Shown here piece after piece: positions 1 through 11,300 of a stretch of 64,000 nucleotides of DNA. The notes under the pieces are model-generated. The model was given only the letters and a program-made list of their open reading frames with translations, searched no databases and had not been told where the DNA came from. This stretch comes from Bufo bufo (Eukaryota > Chordata > Amphibia > Anura > Bufonidae), in NCBI RefSeq assembly GCF_905171765.1, contig NC_053394.1, positions 161,107,183-161,171,182 of the forward strand, written 5' to 3'. Within the stretch, counting starts at the first letter, position 1, and every line of letters starts with the position of its first letter. Made by a program: the position numbers and the translations under genes.

Positions 1-1822
1 TCTGCTATGACATGAAGCCTGATTCTCTGCTATGGGACCTCTCTCCTCTGTCTGGGTGCCGGGGCCTAAATATCTGACAGTGGCCTGTTCCAGTGGTGGG
101 TGACATGAATCCTGATTATCTGCTATGGGACCTCTCTCCTCTGTCTGGGTGCCGGGGCCTAAATATCTGACAGTGGCTTGTTCCAGTGGTGGGTGACATG
201 AAGCCTGATTCTCTGCTATGACATGAAGCCTGATTCTCTGCTATGGGACCTATCTCCTCTGTCTGGGTGCGGGGCATAAATATCTGACAGTGGCCTGTTC
301 CAGTGGTGGGTGACATGAATCCTGATTCTCTGCTATGGGACCTCTCTCCTCTGTCTGGGTGCCGGGACCTAAATATCTGACAGTGGCCTGTTCCAGTGGT
401 GGGTGACATGAAGCCTGATTCTCTGCTATGACATGAAGCCTGATTCTCTGCTATGGGACCTCTCTCCTCTGTCTTGGTGCCGGGGCCTAAATATCTGACA
501 GTGGCCTGTTCCAGTGGTGGGTGACATGAAGCCTGATTCTCTGCTATGACATGAAGCCTGATTCTCTGCTATGGGACCTCTCTCCTCTGTCTTGCTGCCG
601 GGGCCTAAATATCTGACAGTGGCCTGTTCCAGTGGTGGGTGACATGAAGCCTGATTCTCTGCTATGGGACCTCTCTCCTCTGTCTGGGTGCCGGGGCCTA
701 AATATCTGACAGTGGCCTGTTCCAGTGGTGGGTGACATGAAGCCTGATTCTCTGCTATGACATGAAGCCTGATTCTCTGCTATGGGACTTCTCTCCTCTG
801 TCTGGGTGCCGGGGCCTAAATATCTGACAGTGGCCTGTTCCAGTGGTGGGTGACATGAAGCCTTATTCTCCGCTTTGGGACCTCTCTCCTCTGTCTGGGT
901 GCCGGGGCCTAAATATCTGACAGTGGCCTGTTCCAGTGGTGGGTGACATGAGGCCTGATTCTCTGCTATGACATGAAGCCTGATTCTCTGCTATGGGACC
1001 TCTCTCCTCTGTCTGGGTGCCGGGGCCTAAATATCTGACAGTGGCCTGTTCCAGTGGTGGGTGACATGAATCCTGATTATCTGCTATGGGACCTCTCTCC
1101 TCTGTCTGGGTGCCGGGGCCTAAATATCTGACAGTGGCTTGTTCCAGTGGTGGGTGACATGAAGCCTGATTCTCTGCTATGACATGAAGCCTGATTCTCT
1201 GCTATGGGACCTATCTCCTCTGTCTGGGTGCGGGGCATAAATATCTGACAGTGGCCTGTTCCAGTGGTGGGTGACATGAATCCTGATTCTCTGCTATGGG
1301 ACCTCTCTCCTCTGTCTGGGTGCCGGGACCTAAATATCTGACAGTGGCCTGTTCCAGTGGTGGGTGACATGAAGCCTGATTCTCTGCTATGACATGAAGC
1401 CTGATTCTCTGCTATGGGACCTCTCTCCTCTGTCTTGGTGCCGGGGCCTAAATATCTGACAGTGGCCTGTTCCAGTGGTGGGTGACATGAAGCCTGATTC
1501 TCTGCTATGACATGAAGCCTGATTCTCTGCTATGGGACCTCTCTCCTCTGTCTTGCTGCCGGGGCCTAAATATCTGACAGTGGCCTGTTCCAGTGGTGGG
1601 TGACATGAAGCCTGATTCTCTGCTATGGGACCTCTCTCCTCTGTCTGGGTGCCGGGGCCTAAATATCTGACAGTGGCCTGTTCCAGTGGTGGGTGACATG
1701 AAGCCTGATTCTCTGCTATGACATGAAGCCTGATTCTCTGCTATGGGACTTCTCTCCTCTGTCTGGGTGCCGGGGCCTAAATATCTGACAGTGGCCTGTT
1801 CCAGTGGTGGGTGACATGAAGC
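1..1822. repeat. Higher-order duplication of the satellite, period 961 bp
   Basis: Positions 1-861 and 962-1822 agree essentially base for base, including rare monomer variants (GAATCCTGATTAT, GTGCGGGGCATAAAT, GTCTTGCTGCC) in the same order. After 861 and 1822 the copies diverge: the second carries a 25-bp extension where the first reads CTTATTCTCCGCTTTGGG. This is a block duplication laid over the 93-bp monomer array, probably by unequal exchange. Confidence 0.85.
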
Positions 1823-2950
1823 CTGATTCTCTGCTATGACATGAAGCCTGATTCTCTGCTATGGGACCTCTCTCCTCTGTCTGGGTGCCGGGGCCTAAAT
1901 ATCTGACAGTGGCCTGTTCCAGTGGTGGGTGACATGAAGCCTGATTCTCCGCTATGGGACCTCTCTCCTCTGTCTGGGTACCGGGGCCTAAATATCTGAC
2001 AGTGGTCTGTTCCAGTGGTGGGTGACATGAGGCCTGATTCTCTAATATGACATGAAGCCTGATTCTCTGCTATGGGACTTCTCTCCTCTGTCTGGGTGCC
2101 GGGGCCTAAATATCTGACAGTGGCCTGTTCCAGTGGTGGGTGACATGAATCCTGATTATCTGCTATGGGACCTCTCTCCTCTGTCTGGGTGCCGGGGCCT
2201 AAATATCTGACAGTGGCCTGTTCCAGTGGTGGGTGACATGAAGCCTGATTCTCTGCTATGGGACCTCTCTCCTCTGTCTGGGTGTCGGGGCCTAAATATC
2301 TGACAGTGGCCTGTTAAAGTGGTGGGTGACATGAAGCCTGATTCTCTGCTATGGGACCTCTCTCCTCTGTCTGGGTGCCGGGACCTAAATATCTGACAGT
2401 GGCCTGTTCCAGTGGTGGGTGACATGAAGCCTGATTCTCTGCTATGACATGAAGCCTGATTCTCTGCTATGGGACCTCTCTCCTCTGTCTGGGTGCCGGG
2501 GCCTAAATATCTGACAGTGGCCTGTTCCAGTGGTGGGTGACATGAAGCCTGATTCTCTGCTATGGGACCTCTCTCCTCTGTCTGGGTGTCGGGGCCTAAA
2601 TATCTGACAGTGGCCTGTTAAAGTGGTGGGTGACATGAAGCCTGATTCTCTGCTATGGGACCTCTCTCCTCTGTCTGGGTGCCGGGGCCTAAATATCTGA
2701 CAGTGGCCTGTTCCAGTGGTGGGTGACATGAAGCCTGATTCTCTGCTATGACATGAAGCCTGATTCTCTGCTATGGGACTTCTCTCCTCTGTCTGGGTGC
2801 CGGGGCCTAAATATCTGACAGTGGCCTGTTCCAGTGGTGGGTGACATGAAGCCTGATTATCTGCTATGGGACCTCTCTCCTCTGTCTGGGTGGCGGGGCC
2901 TAAATATCTGACAGTGGCCTGTTCCAGTGGTGGGTGACATGAAGCCTGAT

Positions 2951-2964
2951 TCTCTGCTATGGGA
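2951..2964. other. Left target-site copy of the Tx1-like LINE insertion
   Basis: TCTCTGCTATGGGA here is matched at 12053-12066, directly outside the other end of the LINE. It may be a 14-bp target-site duplication. Because the target is a tandem repeat, the match could also reflect insertion or exchange in register between monomers. Confidence 0.6.
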
Positions 2965-3828
2965 ACTCTTTTTTATTACAAAAATACAAAACTTTGCAGA
3001 CAGAACATCAAACAGAACAGCTTCCCAGCTGACCCAGCCTCACTCACACTCACACTCACACCCACACCTACACTCTATAAAAAAAAACTATAAAAACTGT
3101 ATACAAATTATATACAAACGCTAAAAAGAAATGAAACTTACTTAGCCGGTTCAGCTGTAAAACCCAAACCAAAGAAAAACTTGACTACTCGTCAATAAAA
3201 CGAAAACGCAAAAAATACTATTCTTGCCTATAAAACAATAATAATAATAAAAATAAAACAAACAAACACAAAAACCTTTTTTTTTTTTCCATCACCCAAT
3301 CTTTTTTATTTTTTTATTTATTTATTTTTTATTTATTTTTTATTTTTTTCTCTTCTTTCCACACAAAACAAGACAACCTTTTAACTTCCCTAATCTAGCC
3401 CTAACCCCCACTACCTACTCCATCACCCCTCACCCATCACCCAAGGCTGACCTCCGCCTCACGTCTCTTTCGTGTCCGCATAGTCCGAGGCCAGCCCTAC
3501 CTCCACCACCCACATCTAGCCCCTCGCCCCATGTCCTCCCATGTCCGCATAGTCCAGGGCTAGATGCAGGCCTCCCCACTTCAAAACACACATAAAACAC
3601 ATAAAGGCACAAATAAAAGACCCCTTCCCTCACCCACCCAACCTACCTAGCCCCAACTCATCCTATCTTAATAAACAACATAACTACTTAACACACACTG
3701 CAAAATATACAAGACTACCCGAAGGCCCAAGTTCGGTCTCTGTAAGCCTTTCTTCAAGGCTCAACATCCCACAAAACAAAAATCTATGGTGAAAGCATCA
3801 GCCCACCACCAGGAAACGTATGACTAGG
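2965..3828 (-). other. 3' untranslated region of the Tx1-like LINE
   Basis: AT-rich sequence with no coding frame. It contains a short CACTCACA/CACACC microsatellite near 3042-3072, long T and A runs at 3230-3350, and two related GCATAGTCC-containing segments at about 3478 and 3545. It lies between the RT stop and the satellite junction. Confidence 0.6.
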
Positions 3829-5382
3829 CTAGGGTACGCTAAAAGCAAAGCCTCTCCAGAGGAGAGAGGCCCTACTGGTACCCAGTCTCTCATACTCCAT
3901 AGAACGCACCTTCACCAGGTCACCCAGAATGTTCCTACATACCACATCCACTGGGAGGACTTTCTGCTGCGTTGAAACTAAGCACCGTGCATTCCACGTG
4001 TAGAACCTAACCACTATACTAACTAAAAAACATGTGCACAGGTCCCTTCTACCAATGTCTCTGAGCACTCCATAGGCCCACTCCGCGTAGGAGAGGCTGG
4101 CTAGCCTAGGCCAGCCAATGGAAGCTCCCACCCGGTGGTATACCTCTGTATTAAAGGGACACTGAAGCAGGAAGTGGTCCATACTTTCCAGTATGGAGCC
4201 ACACTCCTCCCGGGGACAACCCCTTTCATCAGAGTTCCTGTACTTCAAGTTGTCCCTCACATACAGCCTCCCGTGAAAGCAGCGCCAAGCCAAGTCCCAA
4301 AACTTCAAGGGGATCCTTGCAGAATTTAGCAACTGTAACCCCTTGTCTAGATCCCGGCTTGGGCAATCCCTGAGGGCCAGGGGCTTCTGGAAGTGGGACA
4401 ACAAGACCCTCTCGTCAAGGGACCTCCTTGACAGAGTCCTGATCTCCCTCACCTCCAAACCCCACCGTCGGATCACCTTCAGAATCGGGGTGACGTAAGT
4501 CGGAAGATATCCGTGAGGCGTACGTAAGTCCTTCACTTGCCCTCCTGTCTCCCATTCCTGGAAGAAAGGCCGAAACCACCCCCGGCAGGAGACTACCCAC
4601 GGAGAAGCCCTCTCCATCCAGAGGTTCGCCAGATTCGCTTTAACAAAGGTGTTTACAAGAAAAACCATGGGGTTGACCATAGATAACCCCCCTAGTCTCC
4701 TCGTGCGGTAAGTCACTTCTCTCTTGATGAGGTTCAGTCTATTCCCCCATAAGAGCTGGAAGAACAGACTATAAACCCGAGTCCAGAGAGGCTCTGGCAA
4801 GATACACACGCTACCCAAATAGATAAGCAAAGGGAGTAAGTAGGCCTTGGTCAGGTTTACCCTTTCCCTGAGGGTCAAAGACCAACCCTTCCACTGGTCG
4901 ACCTTCTGAGCGGCGATCTTAAGCCTGTCGTCCCAATTTTGAGTGGGATAATCCCCATGGCCAAAATGGATGCCTAGGACTTTGGCTGACGACTTGGGCC
5001 CTGGGAGGGTGTCCGGGAGATCAAAAGCTGGATCACCCCCTCCCAGCCAGAGACTCTCACACTTATCCCGATTGATCATGGACCCGGATGCCTCCGAGTA
5101 GCGATCCACTTCAGACATCACGTACTCCGCCTCCCCTCTTGAGGATACGAAAATGGTGACATCGTCAGCGTACGCCACTACCCTCAGAGTGGCTTCCGGC
5201 GCCGCCCGATCCATCCCGACTCCCGCCAACGGTCCACGATCGATCCGCTTAAGAAAGGGATCAATCGCAAACACGTATAAAAGCGGGCTCAAAGGACAAC
5301 CCTGGCGGACTCCAGACCCAACCTCAAAAGAGCAGCCAGACCAACCGTTCACAAGCGGGAAACTCTCTGCCCCTGCATACAA
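3829..5382 (-). pseudogene. Tx1-like LINE ORF2, C-terminal part of reverse transcriptase
   Basis: A 517-residue open frame that continues the RT begun at 5388-6440 but in a different frame. Near its start it carries the SGVRQGCPLSPLL segment, and about residue 70 the catalytic YADD box (YADDVTIF). Then come the thumb region and a C-terminal Cys/His-rich segment (CPREECG...DHFLLQC) typical of L1/Tx1-type ORF2 proteins. The enzyme would copy element RNA at a nicked chromosomal site. The frame break maps to a six-C run on the plus strand at 5404-5409, consistent with loss of one base. The initiator methionine is accidental; the real frame enters from upstream. Confidence 0.85.
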
Positions 5383-5387
5383 GATCT

Positions 5388-6440
5388 TTAACCAATCGAC
5401 AAACCCCCCGGCAGGCCATACTTCAGAAGGACCAACCAGAGGTACTCATGGTTCACCCGATCAAACGCCTTTGCTTGATCTAAGGACAGCATGTACCCCC
5501 TCCAGTAGCCTGCTCTACTCTGCTCCACTGCCTCTCGGACACCGAGTACAGCACTCAAGGTGCTGCGGCCTGGAACCGAGCAATGCTGAGCCACCGAAAG
5601 GAGTTGGGGTGCAAATTTCACCAGCCTATTAAAAAGTATCTTGGCCAGAATCTTTCTGTCCATATTAAGAAGTGCTATGGGACGCCAGTTCTCAATACGG
5701 CTCGGATCCTTACCCTTTGATAGAAGGATCAGAGCTGACCTCCTCATTGACCGAGGCAGAGTGCCCGAGGATAAACACTCATTGAATACCTCAGTCAAGA
5801 GGGGACATAAAGAGTTCTTAAAGGTCTTATAAAACTCGGATGTTAAGCCATCCGGGCCTGGCGACTTCTTCAGAGCTAACCCTTCCACCGCCAGGATAAC
5901 TTCCTCCTTCCTGATCTCTTCTACCAAACCGTCAAAAGAGAGGTGAGCTCCTGACTCAGGGGTGACTCCAGCCAGGAAAGCCGACATCATGTCCCGATCC
6001 AGATCCCTCCTCCCCAAGAGGCACGAGTAAAAGGATCTGACGACTTCCAGGATCCCTGATCTGGACCTGTTCAGAGACCCCGTACTATCGACCAGTCCCG
6101 TCACTAACTTACTCTTCACTGACATCTTACAATTTCTGTAGGGGTCGGGCGAGCGGTACCTCCCGAAGTCCCTCTCAAAAACTAAAGATGTGTGTCTATC
6201 ATTCTGGCACCTCTTGAGCAAAGATTTCACCCTGGAGATATCCTCGTGGCTACCACCAGTCGAGACCAGATGCTCGAGTTTCCTCCTCAGACCCTGATAC
6301 AGGCGGTACCTGTCCAGGGACCTGAGGCTCGAGAGTCGGCGGAAGAACTTTGCAGCCCGATCTTTGAATATCTCCCACCACTCTGACTTAGTATCACAGA
6401 GATCCAGTAAAGGTACCTGACTCTGAAGGAAGTATACCAC
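5388..6440 (-). pseudogene. Tx1-like LINE ORF2, N-terminal part of reverse transcriptase
   Basis: A 350-residue frame. The first 160 residues are the linker between endonuclease and RT. The RT fingers and palm follow: KKSPGPDGLTSEFYK, ENWRPIALLN, and motif A with its catalytic aspartate (SLDQAKAFDRV, near residue 320). It ends at a frameshift just before the region that continues at 5382. Upstream it starts abruptly at about 6440, where foreign sequence begins, so the join to the endonuclease is lost. About 40 residues expected between the two domains are not visible. Confidence 0.85.
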
Positions 6441-7425
6441 TGAAGAAGGGGAAAGCGTCTCCCCGAAACGCGTCTGGTGAAACCTTGGACAAGTACCCCG
6501 TTTCTTATGGACACAAGTGCACTACAAAGAAGAAGAGCAAAAGTTTGCGGATATTTCTGAAAGACCTCATTACGTCATTGACCTGCGCCTAAAGCTGCAA
6601 GTGCGCAACCCTCGTATTGAGCTAGCGCTTGAAATCAGCCGGGAAACACACGTGGGACGCGACACACTCCAACAGCCGGGACGCCGGCTTTTGAAACGGA
6701 GTAGGAACTCAGTCGCAAGACCCCGCAAAGAAAGAACTAGGCAAAGGTAAGCCCAGATTCTGGGTATAAAATCTATGAGGCAGAATAACAAAGTCACTTT
6801 AAGGAGAAAAAATGAACTGCATGTAGCAACATACTAAGGATCTCTTTATATCAACAACCACCAGTAGGTTGAATTGCAACATTCTCTCTGACGACACAAC
6901 GGAGACTAGATACATTTTGCAAAAAGGATATTAAATATAAGAGAAACATAGCACAAGCGGAACATTACTTGTATATCTATCATACATTTTCAAACCGGAA
7001 TCAGTCAGCTTATGTGTGTGTTTTACATTTTATATTTAAATATAGGACATATATGTAATATTTAATGCGTTCTTATCAATTGGATATACATGCCATTTTA
7101 TACTTTGATTGATCTATTTTTACCAATTAATTGGATTGAGATCTATCACACGATTGCCCTCTCTCCCTCTCCTCATGAGCCTTACAAACTTTATGGGGAC
7201 AGTTTGGTGAAGATTGAGGACAACTTGTGCTCTATTCCTCCAATCCAAGATCATCAAGTTTTCTTTGCAGGAATTTTAGATACATACATTTTTATCTATT
7301 GTATTTTATTGTTATAGAATTTATGTCTAAATAAATTGTGTCCTATACCTTCATATAGAGTGCCTATCCATATTATTAACATTTGTAATCCAATTTTGAG
7401 GGGTGTCTCAGATTTTGGTTGGTGC
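6441..7425. mobile_element. Unclassified element interrupting LINE ORF2
   Basis: About 1 kb of mostly AT-rich DNA between the endonuclease and RT parts of ORF2. It starts with a GC-rich stretch containing CCCGAAACGCGTCTGG and ends in a T/A-rich tract with CTAAATAAATTGTGTCC. I recognise the GAAACGCGT core from frog interspersed repeats but cannot name the family. No coding frame stands out. Terminal repeats and a target duplication are not clear, and boundaries are approximate to about 20 bp. Confidence 0.5.
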
Positions 7426-8165
7426 ACCTGCCTTGAGAGAGCAGAGGTGAGCGGATCTCTTAAAAACTTTTTCATAATCAAACAGTGATCAGAGAATTCC
7501 ACCTCCACAACCCTTAAGGGCGAAAAGGTAGCCTCCTCCTTCAAATAAAACCTATCTATTCTAGACCTGGTCTGACTACCTCTATAGAAAGTGAAACCCC
7601 CGTGGCCTGGGGTATGCCTAATGTGGACATCCTCCAGACGAGCCTCACTAGCTACTCTATTCAGAAAAATACTATCATAAGTCAGCCGGTTTCTGGTGCC
7701 TCCCCTGTCTTGGGGTCTTGTGACAGTATTAAAGTCCCCACCAAAAACCACCTGCCGACTTGTAAAAAGGAAAGGCTTAATCCTCATAAAGAGACATTTC
7801 CTGTCCCACCTGGACTGGGGCCCGTATATATTGATCAGGCGCAGTTCCTGTCCCATCATGAGGATATCCAAGATCAAACACCTCCCCATTTCTAATTCAA
7901 TTACTCGTCGGCATTCTACCGGTGCGGTAAAAAGGACCGCCACTCCGCTGTACGGCTCAGCCGCAAGAGACCAGTAGGAGGGCCCTGGTCTCCACTCCCT
8001 CTTGGCTTTATAAATCGCTGCCAAATCTGGCAGCCTGGTCTCTTGCAAAAACAAAATGTCAGCTTCAACACGGCTGAGAAAATCGAAGGCTGTGAAACGA
8101 GCCGCATCCGACTTAATGCTGGCGATATTAATGGTCGCCAGAGTCAGCAGAGCGGGTACCGCCAT
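7426..8165 (-). pseudogene. Tx1-like LINE ORF2, APE-type endonuclease domain
   Basis: Starts at the ATG at 8165 (MAVPALLTLATINIASIK). Recognisable APE-family motifs in order are N in INIASIK, E in LFLQETRL, the GGDFNTV box, the SRIDRFYL box and the terminal SDH (EFSDHCLI). The domain nicks the target to prime reverse transcription. The open frame runs on to 7296, but roughly its last 40 residues come from the inserted element. All catalytic motifs look intact, so the domain was probably functional until the insertion. The start lies 166 bp after the ORF1 stop. Confidence 0.85.
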
Positions 8166-8331
8166 AAAGAGTAGTTAAATTAGATGGCCTTCTTCCCATC
8201 CTTCTCCCCCCTCCCGGGGCTGTCTTCTAGAGCAGCGCGACTTCTCTTGAGGGAGATAGCGGTATCCATCTCTGCCACCACCACCTCCCTCTGCGCACCA
8301 CTCCTGGCTTTCTCAGTCTCAGGGCCCGGTT

Positions 8332-11300
8332 TTACCACCCCTCCTGAGGACCTTGCATCCCCACCAGAAGGGGGCGTGGGGCCCCCTGAAGGTCCTCCCT
8401 CCTTCGCCCCGGCCCCTCACCTTCAACCCCCTCCTCAGCAGAGGAGGCAGAGGTCTCATCCAAAGTGAGGTACCGGTTGGAGAGCTCCAGAGGGGAGCCG
8501 GTTACACCTTCCCTGGCAACCTTGGTCGGGCTAGATCTTTTCTTAGTACGCCGTTTCCGTCTACTTTGGGACTCTGCCCCACTACCCTCTGCAGCACTTT
8601 CGTAGTGCGAGGACAGAGTCTCTTCGGCCCGATCCAGTCTCTCAATCTCCTCCTCCAGCTCCCTGCCCCCTAGGGTCTCGGATTCAGGAGGGGCAGTCGT
8701 TTGGGAGGGAGCGGGCATCACCCCAGGATGGGGTTCCTCCCCCTCCCTCTCCGCCTGACGCCTCTCTCTCCGCCTCTGCCGGGACGGGTTGTTCCGGTTC
8801 CTCATTGACCCCTTAACTCCACTGCCTTTGCCAGTACCTGCCTCAGCCGAAGGGACCTCCCGGCCCGCTCCTGCATGAGCTCGGGCCGCATTGGCCTCAG
8901 AGAGAGGGCAGCGACTGAAGGGGTGCCCGAGCTCACCACACAGATTGCATCTAATCTCCTCACAAGATGCGGCTAGATGACCTGTCCCCCCACACAACGC
9001 GCACTTCTGCACTTGGCAGCTGGCGCTGAAGTGTGTGAGGCTGCCGCACTTGTGACAGAGCTTAGGCTGCCCTCTGTAAAAGACTAAGATCCTGTCTCGG
9101 CCGATAAAGGCAGATGATGGAATGTGGGAAACTGTACTCCCCAGACGCTTGAGTTTGATATCAAACGTCCAGGCACCCGACCAAATGCCAAACTCGTCCA
9201 AGTTTTTAGCTGGTACTCCCTGGACCTCTCCGTACCTACCCAGCCAGGTCATGATGTCAACACAAGAGAGCGACTCGTTACGGGTCAAAACGGTCACTCT
9301 CTTGACCTCACTCTGGCGGGTTATTGCTTTTGCAGCGAAACCACGCCAGTCCGGCATGTTTTTCACCAGCTCATATCCGGACCAGAAGAGCTCAAGCCCC
9401 TCCGGCCGGACAAAGCTGATGTCAAACTCCTTGGAACCAAACGGATGGATCAAGGCAAAGATGTCGGTTGCCTTGAAACCCATCCCAAGCAGGAGCTCCA
9501 CTACCCTCTTTCTAGTAGGGCAAGCTTCATCGCTACTCCACCTGAGACAGACCACATTCCGTCTGGCTCCAGGGCCGGTTGTGGGTGAAGACCAGGTGGT
9601 CTCGCCCCCGTTCTGTTCTCGGAAGGTCCGGACGCCATGTCTGTTGAACCAGAAAGACAGGTCCACCTTCTTCCCCTCTACGGTAATGGAGCTCTCCCCC
9701 TTTTTGAGGGCCTCCAGCAGTCGCCGCTGCAAGTCACCATTACCAGACCCTGAGAGCGAGGAAGCCAACGAAGCCAGCCCCTCCCCCCCCACGACCGCGG
9801 CCACACTGGCATAACTCCTGCCAGGCGCCACGGATGCAGGAGGGGCAACCGAACCGGCTCCCCCCCTTCTACCTGCCTCAACTGTCGCACCGGATCCCTC
9901 TGAGGGGGCCACACGGTGGGACCCCGCCACTTTTCCAGCAGCAGGGCAACCCCCCGCATTCACCCCCCCATCGGGACCCGGAGCGACCCCTAAACTAACA
10001 CCCCCTCCACAACCCTTTTGGGTGACCACTTTTTCAGTAGTCACCTTTACAGGGACTACCTTAATCACATCGGACCCCATACACACTGCTGGGCCAGCTG
10101 ACACTTTATTTACATCATTTACATTGCTTTTATTTACATTGCTTTTATTTATATCGTCACTTTTATCCTTTTTATCCTTCCCTCCGCTACCACCTGCCCC
10201 ACTCAGAACCTGGGCACTGGTGGTCACTACCCCCACCTCCCCTGCGCTTGATTCAGCGCTGGGGGCAGAGGCAGAAGCGGAGGGAATGACACCGGTGGCC
10301 ACATAGGCGGTCATGGAGGAGGGAGAGACACATCCCCTCCTCCTAACAGTTCTTCTTCTTGAGAAGCGCCGTGCCGTGGCACCACTGCGCTCAGCAAGCC
10401 GATGCTTTCCACTCCTAAATTGTCCTTTAGGAGCGCTCTCAGCCTCATCCAGGGACACACCGACAGACACGCCACCCGGCCCGCCCACCACTCCCGCAGC
10501 ACCGCTCCCCGTCACCAACACTGTGGCGCAGGAGGGCGGAGCAGCGGGACCGGAGGAGAAACCAGGGAAACTTGGAGCCATCTTTATGGGAGAGAGGGGA
10601 GGAGCGCCGGCCACGGCAGCCGCCCCCACCACGTCACTCCGCCGCAGGTCCACCACACACTCATTCAGCGTGTTTAGGACCGCGGCGGGGACGGACGGGG
10701 TTAGCCGCGTCACCGGAAAGCCCCCCCCACCCTCCGAACTCGCCGCCCTCAATGCCTGCGTGTTGGACTTTTCAGTCCCTCCTTCCCTCGGGCCGCCCCC
10801 ACTACTGCAAGTGAGGATGGCGTCCTCCGCCATCTTGGACACCTCGTGTTTTTTCTCCCCACTCCCGCCGCCCGGTCCCACAGCAGAGACCGGGGCTGGG
10901 AGGATGGTGGGGGTTGCAATCCAAGCAGACTTTTCAGCCTGCCCGGAATGCTGGGAGTGAGAAACATTCACATATCTCACCTCCACTCTGCTTTTTTCTT
11001 TCTTCTTTTTTTCCTTCCTTTTTTTCTTTTCAATATCTTCATCTTCATCTGGAAGCTCTTCTCCAAACAAAAAACTGCCTTCATGGAGCCGGGGTGACTC
11101 CAGGCGTTTAATCTCAGCCATGATCCCTCCCCCGACTCCACTACTTCCACTTTCAATTTCATCTTCTGAACTTGTGAGGGGCAGGCACACCTGTTCAGCG
11201 GTGATCCCAGTGTCCATGGCCTGCTCCTCTATCTCTGTCTTTTTCTCTGCCTCTGGTTCTTCCTCATCGTCTGAGGGGTCGGCCATTTGCAGACTTCCCT

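Larger units (their letters stand above)
1..2964. repeat. Satellite array, 93-bp monomer, left block
   Basis: About thirty head-to-tail copies of a 93-bp unit that includes GGGACCTCTCTCCTCTGTCT and CTAAATATCTGACAGTGGCC. Every one to three monomers a 25-bp segment (ATGACATGAAGCCTGATTCT plus CTGCT) is repeated, giving 118-bp units and 211-bp pairs. Because 93 is a multiple of three, the minus strand reads open through several monomers as a 31-residue periodic peptide (MSPTTGTGHCQIF...). The 25-bp extension shifts the frame, and no gene structure surrounds it, so I treat the peptide as a by-product. Monomers differ by a few substitutions, for example GTTCCA versus GTTAAA. The array runs off the left edge and resumes at 12053. 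Confidence 0.95.

Noticed and set aside
116..2729. Series of minus-strand open frames of 64-97 codons in the satellite
   Set aside because: They arise because the monomer is 31 codons long. They end at each 25-bp extension, have no other gene signals and recur identically with the repeat.
1..2964. CRISPR-like regular repeats
   Set aside because: The whole 93-bp unit is conserved with no unique spacers, and the genome is vertebrate. It is a satellite.
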